Shown here piece after piece: positions 1 through 5,058 of a DNA stretch of 9,431 bases (its first letter is position 1; the number at the start of each line of letters is the position of its first letter). Position numbers and translations under genes: made by a program. The stretch is from SIG607 sp045586405 (lineage in GTDB: Bacteria > Bacillota > Clostridia > Oscillospirales > Acutalibacteraceae): assembly GCA_045586405.1 (NCBI GenBank), contig JAZNAG010000084.1, forward strand, positions 1 to 9,431. Direction: 5' to 3'. The notes beneath the pieces are model-generated. The model saw only the letters and a program-made list of their open reading frames with translations. It did not search any database and was not told the DNA's origin.

Positions 1-141
1 TATTACGCAAGCCGTTTTTATTTTTACCGCCTGACCGCCCGGCCGCCCGCGTTTTTACGCTGAACGCTCCAAAACGCTTGCTAGTACCACCTACACGCCA
101 AAGCTGACCAACCGCCACAAGTACCCCGGCCGCGCCGCCCC
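1..141 (+). repeat. Left inverted terminal repeat (141 bp, perfect)
   Basis: Base by base this is the reverse complement of 9291-9431; identity ends at base 142, where the partner strand differs. About 60% GC by count, against an AT-rich interior. It begins TATTACGCAAG. It holds a small hairpin at 49-60 (GCGT-TTTT-ACGC), three ACGCT boxes at 57-61, 64-68 and 74-78 that could be initiator-binding iterons, and a C-rich tract around 29-50 whose complement has many GG runs and might form a G-quadruplex. I see no long internal palindrome that would make this end fold back alone as parvovirus ends do. No coding sequence. Confidence 0.95.
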
Positions 142-154
142 CTTCCCCGCCTTA

Positions 155-193
155 CCACACGAGTGCCCCCCTTGTGGGGGTGCGAGTGCGGTA
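155..193. repeat. Left subterminal hairpin flanked by CGAGTGC direct repeats
   Basis: Just inside the left ITR, CCCCC (167-171) and GGGGG (176-180) form a stem with TTGT loop. Two direct copies of CGAGTGC (160-166, 183-189) flank it, and outer arms TACCACAC (153-160) and GTGCGGTA (187-194) pair with one mismatch. A hairpin with the same CCCCTTGTGGG core lies near the other end (9183-9197). Possibly a protein-binding or replication structure. The rest of 142-246 holds no gene; AGCGTGA occurs twice around 199-225. Confidence 0.5.
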
Positions 194-246
194 TGTTTAG
201 CGTGACTAATACAAAAAGCGTGAAACAGGCTTAGCCATTACCTTAT

Positions 247-621
247 CTACTTAGAGAAATATTTTTTGTCAAAACGGATGATTGATTTCCGTTTTTTTGA
301 AAACTTTCTCTGTGCCTGTTTAAACTTTACCTTTAGAAGTTTTCTCTTAAGTATTGTTTTTTCATAAAGATTTGAATAATCTTTCAAACGCTTTTCTGCA
401 ATTTTCAATTGATTTTCATTGTAATTATCGGGCATCCAATTTAATTTAAGATAAGTTAAAGAAGATATAACTTTCCTTATCTTTTTCATTTGAACTAAAG
501 TATAGTTTATATTTTTAAGATTTTCTTTAAGCTGCAACTGTATGTGTTCAACTTCCATTTTTGCAATGTCGATTTCATCAAGAGTATTTTCTCTCTTTTC
601 TTTTACTGTTTTTTCTTGCAT
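247..621 (-). CDS. Lysine-rich coiled-coil protein of unknown function
   Basis: A 124-residue protein that I do not recognise. It is strongly basic and almost entirely predicted helix: residues 1-50 show heptad-like spacing (MEVEHIQLQLKENLKNI), a short break at WMPDNYNEN (about 62-70) is followed by a second helix, and the tail from about 92 on is dense in Lys/Arg. There is no membrane segment or signal peptide. The start is supported by AAGGGGG six bases before ATG. It is the last gene before the left ITR, and a moderate promoter (661-691) may serve it alone. A DNA-binding, DNA-condensing or end-associated role would fit the charge and location, but that is inference only. Confidence 0.75.
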   Translation of the reverse strand: MQEKTVKEKRENTLDEIDIAKMEVEHIQLQLKENLKNINYTLVQMKKIRKVISSLTYLKLNWMPDNYNENQLKIAEKRLKDYSNLYEKTILKRKLLKVKFKQAQRKFSKKRKSIIRFDKKYFSK

Positions 622-660
622 TATCTGCCCCCTTTCAACTCAATATCTACAAAAGTAGAA

Positions 661-691
661 ATTATTTACAATTCATTTTTAACTCAGTCAA
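661..691 (-). promoter_or_regulatory. Possible promoter for the basic coiled-coil gene
   Basis: On the minus strand TTGACT (686-691) is followed, 19 bases on, by AATAAT (661-666). The -35 box lies in the loop and arm of the inverted repeat at 669-701, so promoter and palindrome may be one regulated site. The long spacer makes this a moderate call. Confidence 0.4.
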
Positions 692-701
692 AAATGAATT
701 G
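669..701 (-). terminator. AT-rich 12-bp inverted repeat at the end of the methyltransferase gene
   Basis: CAATTCATTTTT (669-680) and AAAAATGAATTG (690-701) are perfect arms around a 9-base loop. They span the stop codon of the methyltransferase-like gene. A weak or absent T-tract and low GC make it a poor classical terminator; it may be an operator for the downstream promoter instead. Confidence 0.45.
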
Positions 702-1358
702 ATTGCAGAAGTTTTCTGCAAATATGGGTGAAATCCTGGAGCGGTCAAAACCGTGTCTATCTTCTATAGGGTTTGTGACAAACTTTGTTCTGTCTGCTTC
801 CGGGAATAACTTAAACTCTGGTATGCAATTTATAAAAAAGAACTGTGTAGGTTTTTTGAAAAAATCGCCGTAGATTCTGCGGTTTATTATAACAAGTTCC
901 GGTTTAAGAGGGAAAAACCACCTTAAAAAATTAACTTTTCCGTATGGATTTTCAATAATCAACTTAAAGCCTTTATCAATTGCGATAAGACACAATTTGC
1001 AGAGATAGCTGAAAAACTCATTCCGTTTGTTCATTTGCTCCAGGGAGTATTCAAGTTTCTGTTTTTCGCTCCAACTTTTCTGACCAAAACTATCGCCTCT
1101 TGAAAGAAGCTGGCTTTGGTCTGAAAAGTAAGTACACGGGAAAAACGCCAAAACTAAATCATTATCGTGTATGTCGTGAAATAAAGAAGAAAAACTATTG
1201 GCTGACGTTTGACTAATCTCTGCAAATATATCTGTATTAAAGTCTACATTTTCAGTTTTTTCAATGTCATATTCTGTGACATTGTAACCCTGAGCTGCAA
1301 AAACTTTTTTGAACGTACCAGATTGCTCAAATAAAATGTGGACTTTATCAAACTTCAT
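684..1358 (-). CDS. Cytosine-C5 DNA methyltransferase-like protein
   Basis: A 224-residue protein with the order of motifs of C5-cytosine methyltransferases. A SAM-binding-like start, HILFEQSGTFKKVFAAQGY (7-25), is followed by an acidic DIE (31-33). FFPCTYFS (72-79) carries the Pro-Cys pair expected of the catalytic loop, and IIENPYG (134-140) corresponds to the ENV-type motif. RSRISPIFAENFC near the C terminus resembles the closing motif of the family. It is shorter than typical C5 enzymes (over 300 aa) and I see no clear target-recognition domain, so it may be a compact phage form; activity is not proven. The start follows AAGG-taacaaa and overlaps the stop of the upstream gene as ATGA, which indicates translational coupling. 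A role in protecting the element against host restriction is inferred. Confidence 0.7.
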   Translation of the reverse strand: MKFDKVHILFEQSGTFKKVFAAQGYNVTEYDIEKTENVDFNTDIFAEISQTSANSFSSLFHDIHDNDLVLAFFPCTYFSDQSQLLSRGDSFGQKSWSEKQKLEYSLEQMNKRNEFFSYLCKLCLIAIDKGFKLIIENPYGKVNFLRWFFPLKPELVIINRRIYGDFFKKPTQFFFINCIPEFKLFPEADRTKFVTNPIEDRHGFDRSRISPIFAENFCNQFIFD

Positions 1359-1543
1359 TTTGTTACCTTCTCTTGTCGTGCCTTACAGTTCTCTAAATAA
1401 TTCATAACCGCCGTATATTGTGCGGCCGCTCTTTTAGTATTCTTTCTGCCGATTGCGTAATTACGTGATAGATTATAACAAACGAGGTTAAAAATTGTTT
1501 CGCCATATCTACTAGAGTAGGAATTATTTTTATATTTCTTCAT
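1355..1543 (-). CDS. Small basic protein of unknown function (62 aa)
   Basis: I do not recognise this protein. It is basic, with a tyrosine/asparagine-rich N terminus (MKKYKNNSYSSRYGE) and a central to C-terminal helix region rich in Arg, Lys and Ala (RKNTKRAAAQYTAVMNYLENC). The start is well supported by AAGGAG eight bases upstream of ATG. Its stop overlaps the start of the methyltransferase-like gene by four bases (ATGA), and the gene before it ends five bases away, so the three form one transcription unit. No membrane segment. Confidence 0.7.
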   Translation of the reverse strand: MKKYKNNSYSSRYGETIFNLVCYNLSRNYAIGRKNTKRAAAQYTAVMNYLENCKARQEKVTK

Positions 1544-1548
1544 TTTCG

Positions 1549-1755
1549 TTACTCCTTCTTCAACTCAAATATTGCTTTAATACGCTCAAAAGCATAGGTA
1601 TAACCAGCCATCCAACACTGATTGTATTTATCATTTTGCAAACCTACATCGTGCAAAATTATAAATACATCTTCTGACATTTTTTGCTCTATTTCTTTTT
1701 CAAACTCTTCTTTACTTTTTGGTAAAAGTTTGTATGTTTTTTTATCTTTTCCCAT
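1549..1755 (-). CDS. Small acidic/basic helical protein of unknown function (68 aa)
   Basis: I do not recognise this protein. From MGKDKKTYKLLP it has a charged helix (KSKEEFEKEIEQKM), then a more hydrophobic centre (FIILHDVG) and a C-terminal helix (YAFERIKAIFELKKE). The frame stays open upstream to 1809, but that extension runs through the terminator hairpin at 1773-1823. The Met at 1755 sits just behind a purine-rich GGGGGGCAAGGA, so I place the start there. First gene of a three-gene unit with the 62-aa protein and the methyltransferase-like gene. No separate promoter is obvious, so it may depend on read-through of the terminator. Confidence 0.65.
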   Translation of the reverse strand: MGKDKKTYKLLPKSKEEFEKEIEQKMSEDVFIILHDVGLQNDKYNQCWMAGYTYAFERIKAIFELKKE

Positions 1756-1772
1756 TCCTTGCCCCCCATAAT

Positions 1773-1823
1773 AAAAACTCTGATAAATGGATCTGCGTAG
1801 CAGTTCCATTTCTCAGAGTTTTT
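1773..1823 (-). terminator. Rho-independent terminator after the SSB-like gene
   Basis: A long stem begins five bases after the stop codon at 1829. Arms AAAAACTCTGA (1773-1783) and TCAGAGTTTTT (1813-1823) pair, then one mismatch, AAATGGA/TCCATTT, one more mismatch, and an apical CTGC-GTA-GCAG (1793-1803). Minus-strand transcripts end in a U run. The apical element recurs exactly in the hairpin at 7680-7732. Confidence 0.85.
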
Positions 1824-1828
1824 AGTTT

Positions 1829-2230
1829 TTACAGATTTGCTTCTTCCTGGGCGGTTAATTCCGCCTTGTAGAACTGCACAACGTTTACAAATCCGGCCTT
1901 AGATTTTTCGATTCTAACCTTGCCTTTGCTGCCATTCCATTTAATGTAGTTAGGCTCTCCAAAGTTACCGCCAAGTTTGAAACAAGCCTTAATCTTTGAA
2001 GCCTGCTTATTGAACTGTTTGAGTTTTTCCGGGTCGTTCGGGTCCATTACGTCAAACAAATCAAAGTAGTTAGGCACGCAAGGCTCTGTCTCTCCGTCTA
2101 CGGTAAACGGGAAACGTAATACTGAATAACCACCGACTTGAGTTTCGTGCGGTTTTCCCAATGTGATTGAATAATCACCATCTGCCAAAATCTTTGGCTG
2201 TTTTTCGTAAGAATAAGTCTGTCCAAACAT
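1829..2230 (-). CDS. Putative single-stranded DNA-binding protein (DUF669-like)
   Basis: A 133-residue protein of predicted beta-rich, OB-like pattern. After an N-terminal MFGQTYSYEKQP comes ADGDYSITLGKPHETQVGGY, then FPFTVDGE, an acidic NYFDLFDVMDPNDP (about 54-67), a helix with one Cys, and a C-terminal beta pair (KGKVRIEKSKAGFVNVVQFY). The 'LxxGxYxxxI...GGxxxLxFxFxV.DG' layout resembles phage DUF669-type ssDNA-binding proteins; I rate this as a family-level resemblance, not proof. The frame is open up to 2266, but AGGAG lies eight bases before the Met at 2230 and only two before the Met at 2236, so 2230 is preferred. Last gene of the promoter-3204 operon and directly followed by a terminator. 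Coating ssDNA made by the HUH initiator would be its natural job. Confidence 0.6.
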   Translation of the reverse strand: MFGQTYSYEKQPKILADGDYSITLGKPHETQVGGYSVLRFPFTVDGETEPCVPNYFDLFDVMDPNDPEKLKQFNKQASKIKACFKLGGNFGEPNYIKWNGSKGKVRIEKSKAGFVNVVQFYKAELTAQEEANL

Positions 2231-2256
2231 ACTCATTACTCCTTTCTTTTTTGCGC

Positions 2257-2424
2257 TTACACGCATTTATTTTCTTTTTCGCTCAACGAGCGATTTTTAA
2301 TAGCCTGTATTTTTTTGTGACTGTCTTTTATTTCTGCCTCATATTCACCCGGCGTTAAATATTCAGCGTTATAAAAGTTTTCAAGTTCTGCTACAATTGC
2401 GTCATCTTTTTCTTTCTGTGTCAT
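2257..2424 (-). CDS. Small charged protein of unknown function (55 aa)
   Basis: A short gene read directly from the minus strand: it starts MTQKEKDDAIVAELENFYNA, continues through EYLTPGEYEAEIKDSHKKIQ and ends KENKCV with stop TAA at 2257-2259. Very charged, probably two helices separated by LTPGEY. GAGG lies just upstream of ATG, and the stop of the preceding gene (2426-2428) is one base away, which makes it a normal operon member. I do not recognise a family. The downstream SSB-like start is 26 bases past its stop. Confidence 0.75.
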   Translation of the reverse strand: MTQKEKDDAIVAELENFYNAEYLTPGEYEAEIKDSHKKIQAIKNRSLSEKENKCV

Positions 2425-2425
2425 T

Positions 2426-2719
2426 TTACCCTCGTAAACCTTTCACCAGCTTTTTTTTATCTGTGTGATAACCTAGCGCGCTAATTGCCTTTGCAAAGTT
2501 TTCTGTAATTGTTAGTTCATCAGAAACATCAACTTGACCTATGCAAATATAAACATTTTTATCTTTTGGATGACGGAAATAATATTTCCCGCTATCAAGA
2601 AATATTTGCACGCCATTAATTGTGTGAGCTTCAAGAAGATTTTTTCCTGTAACTAAAACACGTGCGCCATATTTTGGAAGCCCAGAAAGTTTTTCTGCTA
2701 AACCTTCAACTTTCATCAT
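2426..2719 (-). CDS. Small alpha/beta protein of unknown function (97 aa)
   Basis: I do not recognise this protein. It begins MMKVEGLAEKLSGLPKYG, continues with beta-like segments (ARVLVTGKNL, VQIFLDSGKYYFRHP, NVYICIGQVDV) and ends in a basic helix (YHTDKKKLVKGLRG). The open frame extends to 2737, but AGGAGG seven bases before the double ATG at 2714-2719 fixes the start at 2719. The start overlaps the stop of the upstream gene as ATGA, a sign of translational coupling. No membrane segment or catalytic motif is visible. Confidence 0.75.
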   Translation of the reverse strand: MMKVEGLAEKLSGLPKYGARVLVTGKNLLEAHTINGVQIFLDSGKYYFRHPKDKNVYICIGQVDVSDELTITENFAKAISALGYHTDKKKLVKGLRG

Positions 2720-2955
2720 TTTGTTACCTCCTCGCATTTAGCTAATGATGATATTTTGTCTGACCAATTTTTCTCAAAACCTTTATTTTTAAAAGCTACA
2801 AAATAAATAAATCCAAGTTCCGGGTGATACACTTTACACCAAGTTGAATAAGACCATATACCCAGCTTGTTTATTACAACTTCTTTTACATCGTCAAAAG
2901 TTTCAACGGCGTATTCTTCATAATCTGTTCTGTTGATTGTTTGTTTTAAGACCAT
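2716..2955 (-). CDS. Small aromatic-rich protein of unknown function (79 aa)
   Basis: I do not recognise this protein. An acidic N-terminal half (DYEEYAVETFDDVKEV) leads into an aromatic beta-like segment (IWSYSTWCKVYHPELGFIYFVAF) and a charged C terminus. The hydrophobic stretch is interrupted by His, Pro and Glu, so it is unlikely to cross a membrane. AGGAG lies eight bases before ATG. The first ten bases overlap the end of the preceding gene and its stop overlaps the next start, so it belongs to the same operon. Confidence 0.75.
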   Translation of the reverse strand: MVLKQTINRTDYEEYAVETFDDVKEVVINKLGIWSYSTWCKVYHPELGFIYFVAFKNKGFEKNWSDKISSLAKCEEVTK

Positions 2956-3143
2956 AAACTTAACTCCTGTTGTTGTTTTGCGAGCTTAAGGCCATATTCT
3001 ACACCACATTCAAAAATAACGTGATGAAAATAATTAAGATTAGCTAGTTGGTTTTTCATTTTTTCAGCGGCAATTTTTTTCGCTTTTGCGGATTCAATTT
3101 CCGGGTATTTAAGTGTAAGTTTTACGCCTCTTCTGTTTAACAT
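2946..3143 (-). CDS. Small basic protein, first gene of the small-gene operon (65 aa)
   Basis: I do not recognise this protein. It is basic at the N terminus (MLNRRGVKLTLKYP), followed by a long Ala/Lys helix (ESAKAKKIAAEKMKNQLANL), then FHHVIFECGVEYGLKLAKQQQ. The start has AAAGGAG nine bases upstream. It is the first gene after the strong promoter at 3181-3209, with a leader of about 30 bases. The HHxxxxC cluster could suggest metal contact but is too sparse to call. A DNA-binding or regulatory role is possible and unproven. Confidence 0.75.
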   Translation of the reverse strand: MLNRRGVKLTLKYPEIESAKAKKIAAEKMKNQLANLNYFHHVIFECGVEYGLKLAKQQQELSLWS

Positions 3144-3180
3144 ACTCTGCTACTCCTTTTATAGTTTTATTGTTACGTGT

Positions 3181-3209
3181 AGTATATTCCGCACATCGCA
3201 ATAAGTCAA
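3181..3209 (-). promoter_or_regulatory. Strong promoter of the small-gene/SSB operon
   Basis: On the minus strand TTGACT (3204-3209), a 17-base spacer and TATACT (3181-3186) form a near-consensus housekeeping promoter. The spacer carries CCGCACATCGCA (plus strand 3189-3200), nearly identical to CCGCACTACGCA at 6808-6819, which may be a shared operator. The promoter lies just behind the stop of the HUH gene. Confidence 0.85.
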
Positions 3210-3231
3210 GAAAAAAATATACCGTCAAAAC

Positions 3232-4851
3232 TTAGTGTATAAGTCTCTGCCTTTGTTTCATTTCCTGATACAGATATAACATATCTTCAAATTCGATTTC
3301 GTCTTTTCTATCACGTCTTTCTACTTCCTTTTTCCACTTCATATTTATAGGTTTCATTGCCACATCTTCTTTACATCTGATTATATCTTCAAGAGCTGCA
3401 CACTCTAGATACATTTTTGACATATAAAAGTTTACAGTGTCCTTAATACATTGCAACTTTTCTTCCGGATTATTCAAATTATAACCATCTGTGATATATG
3501 AATGAATGCCTTTTCTTACACTAAAATTAAACTTGCGATTCAAAATACTGTGTTCCGGGTCTTTTATAAAGTCTGTAATTGCAGTTATAAAACAGCCACC
3601 ACATCCAAAACCACCGCAATGCTGATTAAAAATAGCTTGTTTTTCTGCATTTATTACTTCATTACGTTCCGGGAAGCCACCAAAGAGTTTTTCATAACGT
3701 GTATAAGACATAAACTTAAAACTTGAAGCACAAGTTAAGGGCGAATTATTACATAATCTAGTCAAGTTTGCGAGCTGTCGCTCGCTAGAGCCCGACGGCC
3801 CCGCCGTCAGGCTCATAATTTCTGCAACGAGTTTGTTTTGATATCTCTCTTGGAAAACACGAGCGGCTTTTTTTTCTGCTGCTTTCTGCAACCCGGCTTT
3901 AGAGCGGTCTTTACAAGATACGATTGTTCTAAGCCTGAAAGCTTTTGAAGCCAATAAACCGACTGCGGCCTTTCTCTGTGCTTTTGACAGTCTGCCGTTT
4001 TTGTCTGCAATAGCAAAAATATTTTCTTGTGTTGTTTTTGTAAGATACTTTGTGAGATACCATTTTGTGTTGTCACCTTTCGCAATCTCTAAATCAAATA
4101 CAGGGCTCTCAGAATTGCTTTTTATCCATTCATATATTTTGCCCTTTACAGGCGTTTTATTCTGCAATTTTTCATAATTTGGGATTGTTCCTTTTGGAAA
4201 GAATAAAAGACAATGCGCGTGAGGAAAACCTTTTGCGGTTGCTTCTAGAACTCTTATGTATTCACAACCGTAATGTTTTCTTAAGTTTTCCAGGGTAGGT
4301 TTAAGAGCATTTTTGTCATATGTTTCCCACGCTTTTGCTGGGTCATTGTTATAAAGCTTTGTTGAGCAAGTGGGTGTGTAAAATAATATTTCCCATTCAC
4401 CGTCACAATGGTTTTTTATATAGTCCATTGCCTTAAATGCCATTTTCTTTTCATAACGTGGCGTGCCTTTTGCGAAGCTCTCGAAGTGCCTTTCTTTGCC
4501 GTCGATATTTACACTCATAATTTGAATATTCTTTTTGAAATAACGAAGCCAATAACGGATTTTTCTTTCTTCAATTTCTGGCTCTTTTAAATCTTCTCGT
4601 AGTGAAGTTAAAATCTCGTAAGATTTTTTTAAAACTTTAGACCGGTCTTGCTTAAGCTGCGGATTGAGAGTTGCTACTGTTGCAACCTTGTGCGGACACT
4701 GATTTTGTTCCAGATAAAATAGTTTTCTTACAGGTACATAATGACCGTCTTTTTCTTGCCAATATGGCTGGTCACCTGTTATTTCGTGAAGAGCGTCAAA
4801 AAGAGAAGAAATATATTGCGTTTTAGCGGAAAGTTCAGTATTATTATCCAT
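3232..4851 (-). CDS. HUH-superfamily rolling-circle replication initiator
   Basis: A 539-residue protein with the three motifs of HUH replication endonucleases in order. Motif 1 is EILFYTPTC (154-162). Motif 2 is PHAHCLLFF (210-218), whose H211 and H213 would hold the catalytic metal. Motif 3 is KWYLTKYLTK (263-272), with Y265 and Y269 spaced as in two-tyrosine enzymes such as the phiX174 gene A class. These enzymes nick one strand, stay bound to the 5' end and start strand-displacement replication using host polymerase and helicase. No helicase domain is visible. A later HCGGFGCGGC (411-420) could bind zinc. The start at 4851 has no clear Shine-Dalgarno sequence, unlike most neighbours, which may keep expression low. 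Upstream inverted repeats (4864-4968) and an internal double hairpin (3770-3814) are candidate origin sites. Family is confident; finer class is not. Confidence 0.88.
   Translation of the reverse strand: MDNNTELSAKTQYISSLFDALHEITGDQPYWQEKDGHYVPVRKLFYLEQNQCPHKVATVATLNPQLKQDRSKVLKKSYEILTSLREDLKEPEIEERKIRYWLRYFKKNIQIMSVNIDGKERHFESFAKGTPRYEKKMAFKAMDYIKNHCDGEWEILFYTPTCSTKLYNNDPAKAWETYDKNALKPTLENLRKHYGCEYIRVLEATAKGFPHAHCLLFFPKGTIPNYEKLQNKTPVKGKIYEWIKSNSESPVFDLEIAKGDNTKWYLTKYLTKTTQENIFAIADKNGRLSKAQRKAAVGLLASKAFRLRTIVSCKDRSKAGLQKAAEKKAARVFQERYQNKLVAEIMSLTAGPSGSSERQLANLTRLCNNSPLTCASSFKFMSYTRYEKLFGGFPERNEVINAEKQAIFNQHCGGFGCGGCFITAITDFIKDPEHSILNRKFNFSVRKGIHSYITDGYNLNNPEEKLQCIKDTVNFYMSKMYLECAALEDIIRCKEDVAMKPINMKWKKEVERRDRKDEIEFEDMLYLYQEMKQRQRLIH
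3770..3814. other. GC-rich double hairpin inside the HUH initiator gene
   Basis: Two adjacent hairpins sit within the coding sequence (about residues 346-360, SLTAGPSGSSERQ). GCGAG-CTGTCG-CTCGC spans 3770-3785. GAGCC-C-GACGGC, loop CCC, GCCGTC-A-GGCTC spans 3788-3814, 11 pairs with one mismatch. The local GC is far above the surrounding gene. It may be an origin, a packaging hairpin or an inserted REP-like palindrome. Confidence 0.6.
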
Positions 4852-4863
4852 GGTTGTTTGTTA

Positions 4864-4911
4864 ATCCCACTTTAGCAATTCTTCTTGCGCAATGCAAGTG
4901 CTAAGTGGGAT
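4864..4911. promoter_or_regulatory. Branched inverted repeat directly upstream of the HUH gene (origin candidate)
   Basis: ATCCCACTTTAGCA (4864-4877) pairs with TGCTAAGTGGGAT (4899-4911) with one bulged base. Inside it, CTTGC-GCAAT-GCAAG (4884-4898) forms a second stem that contains the 8-base palindrome TTGCGCAA. The plus strand continues into a T-run, so it could also terminate rightward transcripts, but no rightward gene exists to need it. Rolling-circle origins often lie just upstream of their rep gene as such cruciforms; role inferred. Confidence 0.5.
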
Positions 4912-4930
4912 ATTTTTTTGAAATTTCGAT

Positions 4931-4968
4931 TTTTCTGTGAAATATTATTTTTAATAGTTTACAGAAAA
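4931..4968. repeat. AT-rich inverted repeat upstream of the HUH gene
   Basis: TTTTCTGT (4931-4938) and ACAGAAAA (4961-4968) are perfect 8-base arms, with partly pairing AAATATTA and TAATAGTTT within. The interior is almost pure A/T and would melt easily, as expected of a replication-unwinding or nicking site. The minus strand shows TAATATTTC, close to the eukaryotic CRESS-virus nonanucleotide, but in such AT-rich DNA this may be chance. No confident promoter for the HUH gene was found in 4852-4988. Confidence 0.4.
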
Positions 4969-4988
4969 CACTAACTTATAAAAAGAGG

Positions 4989-5022
4989 GGCAGATCAGAA
5001 ACACTAGTGTTTCTGTTCTGCC
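4989..5022 (-). terminator. Rho-independent terminator after the 571-aa gene
   Basis: GGCAGA (4989-4994), one mismatch, and CAGAAACAC (4996-5004) pair with GTGTTTCTG (5007-5015) and TCTGCC (5017-5022). T-rich runs follow on both strands, so it can stop transcription both ways. It separates the structural module from the HUH region. Confidence 0.85.
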
Positions 5023-5058
5023 TTTTTACTTTAAGCTGCCGATTAATTTTGCTTCTGC

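Noticed and set aside
1756..1809. Longer start of the 68-aa gene at 1809
   Set aside because: The extension lies within the terminator hairpin 1773-1823; the Met at 1755 has a purine-rich ribosome site.
2231..2266. Longer start of the SSB-like gene at 2266
   Set aside because: AGGAG lies between this start and the Met at 2230, at the right spacing for 2230; the extension overlaps the 55-aa gene and looks non-coding.
4945..4953. CRESS-virus-like nonanucleotide TAATATTTC (minus strand)
   Set aside because: One base off the TAATATTAC motif in nearly pure A/T DNA; not enough to call a nick site.
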